Assembly: GCA_001799715.1 (NCBI GenBank) | Contig: MGTZ01000041.1 | Location: forward strand, 1 to 34,630 | Reading direction: 5' to 3' | Length of the DNA: 34,630 nucleotides | Source: Elusimicrobia bacterium GWB2_63_16 | GTDB taxonomy: Bacteria; Elusimicrobiota; Elusimicrobia; Elusimicrobiales; UBA9959 | Part shown: positions 22,087 to 29,275 of the stretch, piece by piece | Layout of the letters: each line of letters opens with the position of its first letter | Position numbering within the stretch: the first letter of the stretch is position 1 | Translations under genes and position numbers: made by a program | The notes under the pieces: model-generated | Database searches by the model: none | What the model was told of the DNA's origin: nothing | Seen by the model: only the letters and a program-made list of their open reading frames with translations

Positions 22087-23394
22087 ATGAAAACATTCCT
22101 TGTTTGCCTATTGTTGGCCGCCGCCGCGCCCGCCGCTGCCGGGTACACGGAGGCCTTCGGCATGATGCGCGTCAGCGACGAGCAGGCAAAACTGCTGGAC
22201 CCCATGTCTTACCAGACCGCGGCCGAACTGGCCGGCAGCGATATCCTGACGGCGCTGCTGGCCGCCAACGCGCAAGCCCTGGAGCTTTTCAGGCAGGCGG
22301 CGCTGGCGCCCGGCGACGGCTACACCTTCGCTCCCAGGCCGGAGCGCCTCACCACTCAAACCCCGGTGCCGCAGTTTAAAAACCACTTCATCCTGTTCCG
22401 GCTGCTGCTGCTCGACGCCAGGCTGCACCTGGCCGCCGGGCGGCGCGCCGAGGCCGAGCGGGACCTGCTGGCCGCGGCCGGCTTCATGGGCCAGCTTACG
22501 GAACAAAAGTCGGCGCGGCTGCTCAGCTCGCTGTCCCAGAACCTCGCCGTGCAGAAGGCGTTCACGGTAATGGCGGAAAGCCTGCGGGGCAAAAAAGTTT
22601 CGCCCGGCTACCAGGAGGCGCTGGGGGCGGCGCTGGCCAGGACCCACAACGCCATGGACTTCCTGCGCGGGGCCATGCTGGAAGAGACCGAGATGTACAA
22701 GGGCACGGTGGCCGAATCCTTCGCGCCGGCCAACGTGGAGAAAGAGCGGGCCAAACTGCCTTTTACGCAGCGGCTGATAGCGAAGCGCCTGCAGGACAAG
22801 GACTTCTTCGACCAGGCCCGTACCCGCGTGAACGGCGCGCTGGACCAGCGCGCGCAGGCCTTCATAAAGGCCTTCGAGACCAACAACGCCGCCTACCTCG
22901 GCGAATTCGTAACAGAACAGACCGCCGCGCTGAAGGCCAGGGCCGAAGCCGGCGGCAGCATCGGCTTCTTCGAGGGGCTGAAGGCGGGCCTGATCGGCGA
23001 CGACGCGGTAAAGAACCGCATAATAGACCAGCTGGTGTACAATGTGTGCGCTATCGCCGTGCCGCAGTACCACCGGCTGGTGCCGCGCTACCACGCCGCC
23101 TACGTCATGCTGGGCGCGCTGCGGACGGCCCTGGCCGTGAAGGCATACCAGCGGGCCAACCGCGGCCGCCTGCCGGTCTCGCTGCAGCAGGCCGCGCCGG
23201 GCTTTATCTCCGCTCTGCCCGGGGATTCTTTCAATAAGTCCGCGCCGCTGGTCTACGCCCGGGCCGGCCGGGGCTTCAGGGTGTACAGCTACGGCCCCGA
23301 CGGCGCCGACGGCGGCGGCCTGGCCGAACTGGACTACCGCGTTTTCTTCGAAGACGAGACTAAGAACGCCGGCGACATAATTTACGGCGAGTGA
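22087..23394 (+). CDS. Secreted helical protein with pseudopilin-like C-terminal segment
   Basis: 435 residues. GGGAGAG sits correctly before the ATG at 22087, and a signal peptide follows (1-18, ending APAAAG). Most of the protein is helical, with repeated Ala-rich helices (ALELFRQAALAPG, RLHLAAGRRAEAERDLLAAA). Near the end, RGRLPVSLQQAAPGFISALP, FNKSAPLVYARAGRGFRVYS and YGPDGADGGG resemble the C-terminal region of GspG-type pseudopilins ('DP..G.PL.Y....GF.LYS.GPDG.DDGG'), a segment also found on unrelated secreted proteins of several phyla. No type III pilin-like N-terminus is present, so it is not a pseudopilin. It is followed after 14 bases by the TPR-like gene, probably in one operon. 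Function unknown. Confidence 0.75.
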   Translation: MKTFLVCLLLAAAAPAAAGYTEAFGMMRVSDEQAKLLDPMSYQTAAELAGSDILTALLAANAQALELFRQAALAPGDGYTFAPRPERLTTQTPVPQFKNHFILFRLLLLDARLHLAAGRRAEAERDLLAAAGFMGQLTEQKSARLLSSLSQNLAVQKAFTVMAESLRGKKVSPGYQEALGAALARTHNAMDFLRGAMLEETEMYKGTVAESFAPANVEKERAKLPFTQRLIAKRLQDKDFFDQARTRVNGALDQRAQAFIKAFETNNAAYLGEFVTEQTAALKARAEAGGSIGFFEGLKAGLIGDDAVKNRIIDQLVYNVCAIAVPQYHRLVPRYHAAYVMLGALRTALAVKAYQRANRGRLPVSLQQAAPGFISALPGDSFNKSAPLVYARAGRGFRVYSYGPDGADGGGLAELDYRVFFEDETKNAGDIIYGE

Positions 23395-23408
23395 GGGCGG
23401 GAGGGACC

Positions 23409-24101
23409 GTGAACGGGAAAGAAACGATAAAGATCACCGAGGAGGAGCGGGCCTTCCGCGACCTGAACCGCGCCACTTATAATTCCGGGCGGATGGCCGA
23501 GGCCTACGCGCAGGCCGCCGAGTTCTACGCCGCGCATCCGGGCAGCCTGTACGCCAGGTTCGCCTTCGCCGTGATGTCCGGGGACTACTCCGAGGACGCC
23601 TCGCTGCCGGAGGCCAGGCGCAAGGAACTGCTGGCCGAGGCGCAGCGGCTGAGCCGGGAGGTCTACGAGTCCCCGGAAATGCCGCGCTGGGAACTGGCCA
23701 CCGCGGCGCGCAACGAGTATTTCTGGTTCCACGGCCTGCACGCAGAACAGTACGCGCTGGGCGAGGCGCGCGTGGCCGCCGGCGAGCCGCGCGGCTATTA
23801 CTCCATGTGCGTGGGGGCCGCCTGCCTGGCAGGCAAGACCCTGCGGGAGGGGGGCGGCCGCGCCGCCGCCGAGATCTGGGCCGCCAGGGCCGTGCGGGCT
23901 TTCCATGAGTTCGAGAAACTGGACCCGGCCTGGTTCAACATCAACCCGTTCTACGCCCGCGCCCTCGCCATACTCGGCGACGGCCCCGGCGCGCTGGCGG
24001 CCTTCAGGGACATGTACCGCAAACAGAAGGCCCCTGTGAAAGAGGCTGAACTCGCCCGTTTCCACGCCGAAATAGAGGAGCTGCTGGCCCTGCGCGGCTG
24101 A
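23409..24101 (+). CDS. TPR-like helical cytoplasmic protein
   Basis: 230 residues from the GTG at 23409, which has GGGAGG (23399-23405) at good distance; an in-frame GTG at 23391 overlaps the previous stop and lacks one. There is no signal peptide. The chain is made of helix pairs with the Ala/Tyr/Leu spacing of tetratricopeptide-type repeats (YNSGRMAEAYAQAAEFYAAH; ALAILGDGPGALAAFRDMYR). A central block is rich in aromatic residues (RNEYFWFHGLHAEQY). It probably forms an operon with the secreted protein upstream. A scaffold or chaperone role is possible but not shown. Confidence 0.7.
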   Translation: MNGKETIKITEEERAFRDLNRATYNSGRMAEAYAQAAEFYAAHPGSLYARFAFAVMSGDYSEDASLPEARRKELLAEAQRLSREVYESPEMPRWELATAARNEYFWFHGLHAEQYALGEARVAAGEPRGYYSMCVGAACLAGKTLREGGGRAAAEIWAARAVRAFHEFEKLDPAWFNINPFYARALAILGDGPGALAAFRDMYRKQKAPVKEAELARFHAEIEELLALRG

Positions 24102-24153
24102 GCGTCCGGTTTTTTGCCTGGGTCCTAAAGCGGCGGGGGCCTGGTCCTTATGG

Positions 24154-24190
24154 CCCCTGCGCCTCCGCGGCGCGGGGGCTATAATATTTT
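24154..24190 (+). terminator. Hairpin with T-rich tail overlapping the ADP-ribosyltransferase promoter
   Basis: Bases 24154-24163 pair with 24169-24178 (10 bp, one T-G) around a 5-base loop, followed by C and TATAATATTTT. The T-rich tail is at the same time the -10 of the next gene. Confidence 0.5.
24180..24185 (+). promoter_or_regulatory. Consensus -10 of a probable leaderless promoter
   Basis: Perfect TATAAT, 6 bases before the GTG at 24192. There is no Shine-Dalgarno and no good -35. This element decides the start codon of the ADP-ribosyltransferase gene. Confidence 0.65.
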
Positions 24191-24191
24191 C

Positions 24192-25016
24192 GTGAAACTT
24201 CCCGGAAAGATATTTAACGGCGGCCTGGCCCTGCTGGCCGCTTTCTTTGCCGGGGCGGCCGAGGCCGCCGAGATCCGCTTTGATACCCCCGGCGGGCCGG
24301 GGCTGGCGGAATACGCGCGCGGCGCGGAAATCGCGGTGCCGCTGGCGGCGCCGGCGGCGCCGGTCGGGGCGCATGTCTACGATTTCAAAACCCTCTACGG
24401 CGGCCTCGGTTATCCTTCGCCGGATTATTTCGGCTCCACCGAAGAAGAGGTGATGGACCTCGACACCTATACCAGCAAGTACGACAGTTTCTACGACGAG
24501 ATAAACGGCTACCTCCGCTTCCACCCCGCGCCTTACGAGTGGTACGGCACCGGCCCCGAGGACGCCAAAGTTATAGTGGAGCATCTCGACAATGTCTTCC
24601 GGCGGGCGCCCGCCATCCCCGGCGACCTTATCCTTTTCCGCGGCCTGGGCCTGGGCTGGCACGGCGGCGAGCCGCTGGCTCCGGGCGAGGAATTCACCGA
24701 CAAGGGTTATGTTTCCACCTCGGTCAGCTACGGAGTGGCGCGTTACTTCGCCCTGGAGATGGGCGACGAGGAGAAGCCGGAGCGCCGGGCCGTCTTCGTC
24801 CTCTACCTGACCAGGCCGGAGGAGCGCGGCATTCTGGTGGACCAGGGGGAGGACGAGGTGATGCTGCCGCGCGGGCGCAAATTCCGCGTGATGGCGCGCA
24901 AGGACGGCGCGCTGAAATACGACCTGTACCTGGTGCAGGCCTGCGCCGCCGCCTGCGAGACCGCGACGCGCCCGGATGTGGGCGCCTTCTGGCGCGGCTT
25001 CGAACCGCGGGATTGA
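24192..25016 (+). CDS. Secreted R-S-E class ADP-ribosyltransferase (exoenzyme type)
   Basis: 274 residues from a GTG at 24192, chosen because TATAAT lies 6 bases before it and because the frame then opens with a signal peptide (KLPGKIFNGGLALLAAFFAG, likely cut in AEA|AE). The C-terminal half has the full R-S-E signature of NAD-dependent ADP-ribosyltransferases: Arg150 in LILFRGLG, Ser175-Thr-Ser177 in GYVSTSVSYGVARYF, and Glu220-Asp-Glu222 in GEDEVMLPRG. The E-x-E form is typical of enzymes that modify arginine. An N-terminal helical part (about 60-135) precedes the catalytic fold, as in the VIP2/C3/ADPRT exoenzyme families. It lacks any visible translocation or delivery domain. It should act in the periplasm or outside; the target is unknown. 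No immunity gene is evident beside it. Confidence 0.8.
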   Translation: MKLPGKIFNGGLALLAAFFAGAAEAAEIRFDTPGGPGLAEYARGAEIAVPLAAPAAPVGAHVYDFKTLYGGLGYPSPDYFGSTEEEVMDLDTYTSKYDSFYDEINGYLRFHPAPYEWYGTGPEDAKVIVEHLDNVFRRAPAIPGDLILFRGLGLGWHGGEPLAPGEEFTDKGYVSTSVSYGVARYFALEMGDEEKPERRAVFVLYLTRPEERGILVDQGEDEVMLPRGRKFRVMARKDGALKYDLYLVQACAAACETATRPDVGAFWRGFEPRD

Positions 25017-25034
25017 GCCGCTTTTTGGCCGCAG

Positions 25035-25054
25035 GCCGCCGCCCGGCGGCTTTT
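25035..25054 (+). terminator. Probable terminator of the ADP-ribosyltransferase gene
   Basis: GCCGCC (25035-25040) pairs with GGCGGC (25045-25050) around GCCC, followed by TTTT. The stem is short but GC-only. Confidence 0.6.
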
Positions 25055-25069
25055 GCCATTTAAGGGGCT

Positions 25070-25084
25070 TTAAAAGGTAAAATT
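25070..25084 (+). promoter_or_regulatory. 15-base promoter element shared with the helicase gene
   Basis: TTAAAAGGTAAAATT, containing -10 TAAAAT (25078-25083), with the ATG 20 bases beyond the hexamer. The same 15 bases occur at 29239-29253 upstream of the helicase gene. Confidence 0.5.
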
Positions 25085-25102
25085 GAGGTCAGGCAAATAA
25101 CC

Positions 25103-25348
25103 ATGACCCCTTTCGACCAGAACCCCAAGGACCCGCTGCACGGCATCACGCTCAAGGACATACTCGAGCGGCTGGTGAAGCGCCACGGCTGGGAGGAGAT
25201 GGCGAGGCGGGTGCAGATCCGCTGTTTCATGAACGATCCTTCGATAAAGTCCAGCCTCACCTTCCTGCGCAAAACCCCCTGGGCGCGGCAGAAAGTGGAG
25301 GCCTGGTTCGTCCGCGAGCTGCTCACCTACCGCCCCGGCAAGGAATAA
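25103..25348 (+). CDS. VF530-family (DUF2132) small DNA-binding protein
   Basis: 81 residues, full length for the family. The sequence follows the family pattern closely: DPLHGITLKDILERLVKRHG, WEEMARRVQIRCFMNDPSIK, SSLTFLRKTPWARQKVEAWF. VF530 from Vibrio fischeri gave the fold, a small helical domain thought to bind DNA; the cellular role is unknown. It is monocistronic, between two terminators, with its own -10 about 20 bases before the ATG. It is widespread outside toxin loci, so its place next to the ADP-ribosyltransferase is probably chance. Confidence 0.9.
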   Translation: MTPFDQNPKDPLHGITLKDILERLVKRHGWEEMARRVQIRCFMNDPSIKSSLTFLRKTPWARQKVEAWFVRELLTYRPGKE

Positions 25349-25390
25349 GCCGCCGGCCCGCCCCCGCCAACTGACCGGAGGGCTATCCGT

Positions 25391-25416
25391 AAAATGCCGG
25401 GGCGACCCGGCGTTTT
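25391..25416 (+). terminator. Rho-independent terminator of the VF530 gene
   Basis: AAAATGCCGGG (25391-25401) pairs with CCCGGCGTTTT (25406-25416), one T-G pair, around GCGA, followed by CATTTT. Confidence 0.8.
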
Positions 25417-25425
25417 CATTTTAGG

Positions 25426-25431
25426 TATACT
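25426..25431 (+). promoter_or_regulatory. -10 element of a probable leaderless promoter
   Basis: TATACT lies 6 bases before the ATG at 25438. There is no Shine-Dalgarno, and the terminator stem occupies the -35 region. Confidence 0.6.
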
Positions 25432-25437
25432 TTATCT

Positions 25438-26232
25438 ATGGAAAAAGAGAGTAAAACCGGCCCGGGAATGATGCTGTTCATGGGCGCGCTGGGTTTGTCC
25501 GGCCTGCTGCTGCCGGCCGCGGTGGCGCTGCTGCTCTACTCCGCCGGCCTGCTGCGCGCCGAAGTCTTCGCGGATCCCGGGGTGCGCTGGGCGGCGCTTG
25601 GGACGGCCATGCTGATGGGCGGCTTCGGCATCTGCACCGTTCTCCTCGGCCTGCCGGCCGTGCTGCGGGTGCTGTTCTTTTCCAAGGAAGCCGCCCTCGC
25701 GGTGACCCGGGCGCTGGGAAACGTGGCGCTGGGCGGGGCCGCCCTGATAGGGCTTTCCATTTACTCGGCCGCCGTGCTGCTGGATTCGTGGCCGGCGCAG
25801 AGCGCCGAGGCCAGGGGCAACATAATGATAGCCGCCGCCATCATGCTCGCCGGGATAACCGTGCGGGGCTGGCTGGAATTCGGCCGCGCCAGGCGCAGCC
25901 GCGGCCTGGGCGAGGCCGGCCTGGACCGCGACGAGATCGTGATCTCTCCCGGCGAGGAGATACGCCTGCGCCTCAATACCGAGAAGCAGGCCGCCTCCGT
26001 AGAGGCCGGCCTGCTGCTCTACTCAGAGAACGGCGACGAGCCTATGGCCCGCTACGAGGCCGCCGTGGGGCCGGCCGAAGCCGGGCCCAAAGGCTGGTCC
26101 TACCGCATTACCGTGAGATTCCCGGAGGGGATGCCCCTGCCCTCGGAGGGCGGCTGGTGCCTGTCGGTGAAGGCTACCGGCAAGAACGGCGGCGTCTACC
26201 ATGACTCGCTCAACGTGGAGCCGCGCGCTTAG
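25438..26232 (+). CDS. Membrane protein with C-terminal beta domain, unknown function
   Basis: 264 residues. Four hydrophobic segments are seen: about 11-35, 47-75, 92-115 and 128-145. They are followed by a basic stretch (GRARRSRG) and a soluble C-terminal domain (about 160-264) with a beta-sandwich look (ISPGEEIRLRLNTEKQ, LLLYSENG, YRITVRFPEG, GWCLSVKATGKNGG). By the positive-inside rule the basic stretch should be cytoplasmic, which would put the C-terminal domain inside the cell. No family is recognised. The gene stands alone between a terminator and the kinase operon, with its own promoter. Confidence 0.75.
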   Translation: MEKESKTGPGMMLFMGALGLSGLLLPAAVALLLYSAGLLRAEVFADPGVRWAALGTAMLMGGFGICTVLLGLPAVLRVLFFSKEAALAVTRALGNVALGGAALIGLSIYSAAVLLDSWPAQSAEARGNIMIAAAIMLAGITVRGWLEFGRARRSRGLGEAGLDRDEIVISPGEEIRLRLNTEKQAASVEAGLLLYSENGDEPMARYEAAVGPAEAGPKGWSYRITVRFPEGMPLPSEGGWCLSVKATGKNGGVYHDSLNVEPRA

Positions 26233-26350
26233 CCCGGGCTTGCCAGCGATCCGCCTGAATTTATAGAGTTTCCCTACAACGCACCGCAACTTTGTAAGAC
26301 AGCAGGTCAACTGCACGGCCGGGGGGCTGTAAGAACGGAGCGATACCTAC

Positions 26351-27565
26351 ATGAACGCGGCAACCGAACGGCTTTTAGCCGCCGTACAGGACCTGTCATT
26401 GGCCAGGAGCCTGGACGGCGTGATGGAGATAGTGCGGCACGCGGCGCGGGATATCAGCGGCGCGGACGGCGCCACCTTCGTGCTGCGCGACGTCGACAAA
26501 TGCTTCTACGCCGAGGAGGACGCCATCTCCCCGCTGTGGAAAGGCAGCCGCTTCCCGATGAGCGCGTGCATCAGCGGCTGGGTGATGCTCAACCGCAAAA
26601 CCGTGGTGATCGAGGATATCTACGCCGACCCGCGCATCCCGGCCGACGCCTACCGCCCCACCTTCGTCAAAAGCCTGGCCATGGTGCCCATCCGCAGCAA
26701 AGCGCCCATAGGCGCCATCGGCAATTACTGGGCCAGGCGCTACACGCCGCCGCCCGAGACCGTGCGCCTGCTGGAGGCGCTGGCCAATTTCACTTCTATC
26801 GCCATCGAGAACGCCGACCTTTACGCCGGACTGGAGCGCCGCGTGGCGGAGCGCACGAGCGAACTGGCCGAGGTTAACCGCGAGCTGGAGTCTTTCAGCT
26901 ATTCGGTCTCGCACGACCTGCGCACCCCGCTGCGGCATATGAGCGGGTTCATGGGTATGCTCCGGGAGGAACTGGGCCCTTCGGCCGGGGCGCAGGCTGT
27001 CAAATTTATGGATACGGTGGAAGCCTCGGTGAAAAGGATGGACGGGCTGATAGAGGCCCTGCTGTCTTTCTCCCGGATGGGACGCGCCGAGCTGCGCAGA
27101 GCGCGGGTGGACCTGTCCGGTCTCGTGGCCAAGGTACGGGACGAACTGTCCGGCGACCTGGCGGGCCGCGACATAGAGTGGAAGATAGGGGACCTGCCGG
27201 AAGTTGAAGGGGACCCGGAAATGCTGCGGCAGGTGCTGGCCAATCTGGTCGGCAACGCGGTAAAGTTCACCGGGACGCGGCCCCGGGCCGTGATAGAGAT
27301 AGGCGCCAGGCCCGGAGAAGCGGGGCGCGCGGTGATCTTCGTCCGCGACAACGGCGTAGGCTTCGACATGGCCTACGCCGACAAGCTGTTCGGCCTGTTC
27401 CAGCGGCTGCACCTGAAGGAAGATTTCGAGGGGACCGGCGTGGGGCTCGCCAACGTGCGCAGGATAATAAAAAGGCACGGCGGCGAGGTCTGGGCGGAGA
27501 GCGCGGTTGGCAGGGGCTCGACCTTCTGTTTCACGCTGGCCGCACCGGTAAAAGCCGCGGTTTAA
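26351..27565 (+). CDS. GAF-domain sensor histidine kinase
   Basis: 404 residues, cytosolic. A GAF domain (about 15-155; ATFVLRDVDKCFY, SACISGWVMLNRKTVVIEDI, IENADLY) is followed by a coiled coil (RVAERTSELAEVNRELESFS). The dimerisation domain has phosphoacceptor His188 in SVSHDLRTPLRH, and the ATPase domain has NLVGNAVKF, VRDNGVGFDM and GTGVGLANV. The SHDLRTPL box and the linker are of the phytochrome-like kinase type. The GAF has no Cys suited to a bilin, so another small ligand or redox cue is more likely. It has no receiver of its own; the hybrid kinase gene follows after 25 bases in the same operon. The region from 26233 to 26350 before the gene shows no clear promoter. Confidence 0.9.
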   Translation: MNAATERLLAAVQDLSLARSLDGVMEIVRHAARDISGADGATFVLRDVDKCFYAEEDAISPLWKGSRFPMSACISGWVMLNRKTVVIEDIYADPRIPADAYRPTFVKSLAMVPIRSKAPIGAIGNYWARRYTPPPETVRLLEALANFTSIAIENADLYAGLERRVAERTSELAEVNRELESFSYSVSHDLRTPLRHMSGFMGMLREELGPSAGAQAVKFMDTVEASVKRMDGLIEALLSFSRMGRAELRRARVDLSGLVAKVRDELSGDLAGRDIEWKIGDLPEVEGDPEMLRQVLANLVGNAVKFTGTRPRAVIEIGARPGEAGRAVIFVRDNGVGFDMAYADKLFGLFQRLHLKEDFEGTGVGLANVRRIIKRHGGEVWAESAVGRGSTFCFTLAAPVKAAV

Positions 27566-27590
27566 GACGGCCCGGGCCCGAGGAGGGAAA

Positions 27591-29168
27591 GTGCAGAAGA
27601 TTCTTAAGATACTGCATCTGGAAGACGACCTGAACGACGCGGAACTGGTCGGCTCCATGCTCAGGGCGGGCGGGATACGATGCGAGATAAACCTGGTGCG
27701 GCGGCGCGAGGATTTCATAAGCGCGCTGGCGGCCGGCGGTTTCGACCTCATCTTTTCCGATTATTCCATCCCATCCTTCGGCGGCAGGGAGGCGCTGCTC
27801 CTGGCGAGGGAGAAGCGGCCGGAGATCCCATTCCTGTACATCTCCGGCACCATCGGCGAGGAGCGGGCCGTGGAGGCGCTGCAGAACGGGGCCACGGATT
27901 ACATACTCAAGAGCAATATCAAGAGGCTGGTGCCAGCCGTGAGCAGGGTGCTGGCGGAACTGGACCAGCGGCGGGCCCGCCGCGAGGCCGAAGACGCTCT
28001 GGCCAAGGCGGAGGAACAACTGCGCCAGTCCCAGAAACTGGAAGCCATAGGACGCCTGGCGGGCGGCGTGGCGCACGATTTTAACAATATACTCACCGCG
28101 ATAATGAGTTACGCCTCATTCCTGAAGCGGAGCATCGACCCCGGAGCTCCCGGCATGGCGGACCTGGAGGAGATCATCAAGGCCGCCGAGCGTGCCGCCG
28201 CGCTCACGCGGCAGCTATTGGCCTTCAGCCGCAAGCAGGTGCTGGAGCCGAAAGTGCTGGGGCTCAATACGGTCATCAACGACATGGGCAAAATGCTGCA
28301 GCGGCTGATCGGCGAGAATATCTCGCTGGAGACCGGCCTGGCGCCTGACCTGCTTGAGGTCAGGGTGGACCCCGGCCAGATGCAGCAGGTGGCCATGAAC
28401 CTGGCCGTGAACGCTCGCGACGCCATGCCCGACGGCGGGGTGCTGGTTATAGAGACGGCCAACGCCGAAGTGGACGCCGCCTACTCGCGGAGGCACCCGC
28501 AGGTGAAACCGGGGCGCTACGTGCTGCTCACGGTGCGCGACACCGGCGAGGGGATGGACGCCAAAACCCTGGAGAACATCTTCGAACCGTTCTTCACCAC
28601 CAAGGAGCCGGGCAAAGGCACGGGTCTGGGCCTGTCGATGGTCTACGGCATAGTCAAGCAGAGCGGCGGCAGCATAGTGGTGGAGAGCGCGCCCGGCCGC
28701 GGTTCGGTGTTCCGCATCTACCTGCCGCCGGCCGTGCCGCTGGAGGCGGAGCAGACTGCCCTGGCCGCGGCTGCCAGTCCGTCCGCCGGCGCCGAAATGG
28801 TACTGCTGGTGGAGGACGAGGAGAGCATACGCAGGATGGCGGGCCGGGCGCTGGCCCAGGCCGGCTACGAAGTGATGGTGGCGCGAGAGGCCGGGGAGGC
28901 CCTGAGCCAGGCCGGCAATGACGGAGGCGTAGACCTGCTGGTGACCGACCTCGTGCTGCCGGGTAAGGACGGAGTGGAGCTGGCCAGGGAGCTGGCGTCC
29001 AAATACGGCGTTAACAGGGTCCTGTTCATGTCCGGCTATTCGCCGAGGCCTTTCGGCGACCTCGAGGCGGCAGGCCTGCGCTTCGCCTTCATCGAAAAAC
29101 CGTTCTTTCCGGACGCGCTGCTGCGGAAGGTCCGCGAACTGCTGGACGCCCCGCCGCCGCGCGCCTGA
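27591..29168 (+). CDS. Hybrid histidine kinase, REC-HisKA-HATPase-REC
   Basis: 525 residues from a GTG with AGGAGG four bases before it. N-terminal receiver with Asp57 ([10 protein letters not shown], with YILKSN), coiled coil (about 120-150), His162 in VAHDFNN, ATPase boxes ([28 protein letters not shown]), and a C-terminal receiver with Asp453 ([13 protein letters not shown]; Lys in IEKPF). It has no membrane or sensor domain. Order and sequence match the kinase at 19815-21455 throughout, so the two are paralogues. It is co-transcribed with the GAF kinase upstream, which may feed phosphate to its first receiver. A strong terminator follows. Confidence 0.92.
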   Translation: MQKILKILHLEDDLNDAELVGSMLRAGGIRCEINLVRRREDFISALAAGGFDLIFSDYSIPSFGGREALLLAREKRPEIPFLYISGTIGEERAVEALQNGATDYILKSNIKRLVPAVSRVLAELDQRRARREAEDALAKAEEQLRQSQKLEAIGRLAGGVAHDFNNILTAIMSYASFLKRSIDPGAPGMADLEEIIKAAERAAALTRQLLAFSRKQVLEPKVLGLNTVINDMGKMLQRLIGENISLETGLAPDLLEVRVDPGQMQQVAMNLAVNARDAMPDGGVLVIETANAEVDAAYSRRHPQVKPGRYVLLTVRDTGEGMDAKTLENIFEPFFTTKEPGKGTGLGLSMVYGIVKQSGGSIVVESAPGRGSVFRIYLPPAVPLEAEQTALAAAASPSAGAEMVLLVEDEESIRRMAGRALAQAGYEVMVAREAGEALSQAGNDGGVDLLVTDLVLPGKDGVELARELASKYGVNRVLFMSGYSPRPFGDLEAAGLRFAFIEKPFFPDALLRKVRELLDAPPPRA

Positions 29169-29191
29169 ACCCGCGCCGGTGATCCCGGCAG

Positions 29192-29219
29192 AAAAGGCCG
29201 CCGCCGGGCGGCCTTTTTT
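29192..29219 (+). terminator. Rho-independent terminator of the kinase operon
   Basis: AAAA and GGCCGCC (29192-29202) pair with GGCGGCC (29207-29213) and the following T-run around GCCG; six T follow (29214-29219). Confidence 0.9.
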
Positions 29220-29238
29220 ATGTCCCGCCAAGGGCCGG

Positions 29239-29253
29239 TTAAAAGGTAAAATT
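29239..29253 (+). promoter_or_regulatory. 15-base promoter element shared with the VF530 gene
   Basis: TTAAAAGGTAAAATT with -10 TAAAAT (29247-29252), ending 23 bases before the helicase ATG. It is identical over all 15 bases to 25070-25084. Confidence 0.5.
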
Positions 29254-29275
29254 TAGCACTGAGACAGTAACCCGC

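Noticed and set aside
24150..24191. Longer N-terminus for the ADP-ribosyltransferase starting at 24150
   Set aside because: It runs through the hairpin and the TATAAT -10, and would bury the signal peptide behind Pro/Arg-rich residues.
24192..25348. ADP-ribosyltransferase plus VF530 as a toxin-immunity or toxin-antitoxin pair
   Set aside because: A terminator and a separate promoter lie between them, and VF530 proteins are widespread without such partners.
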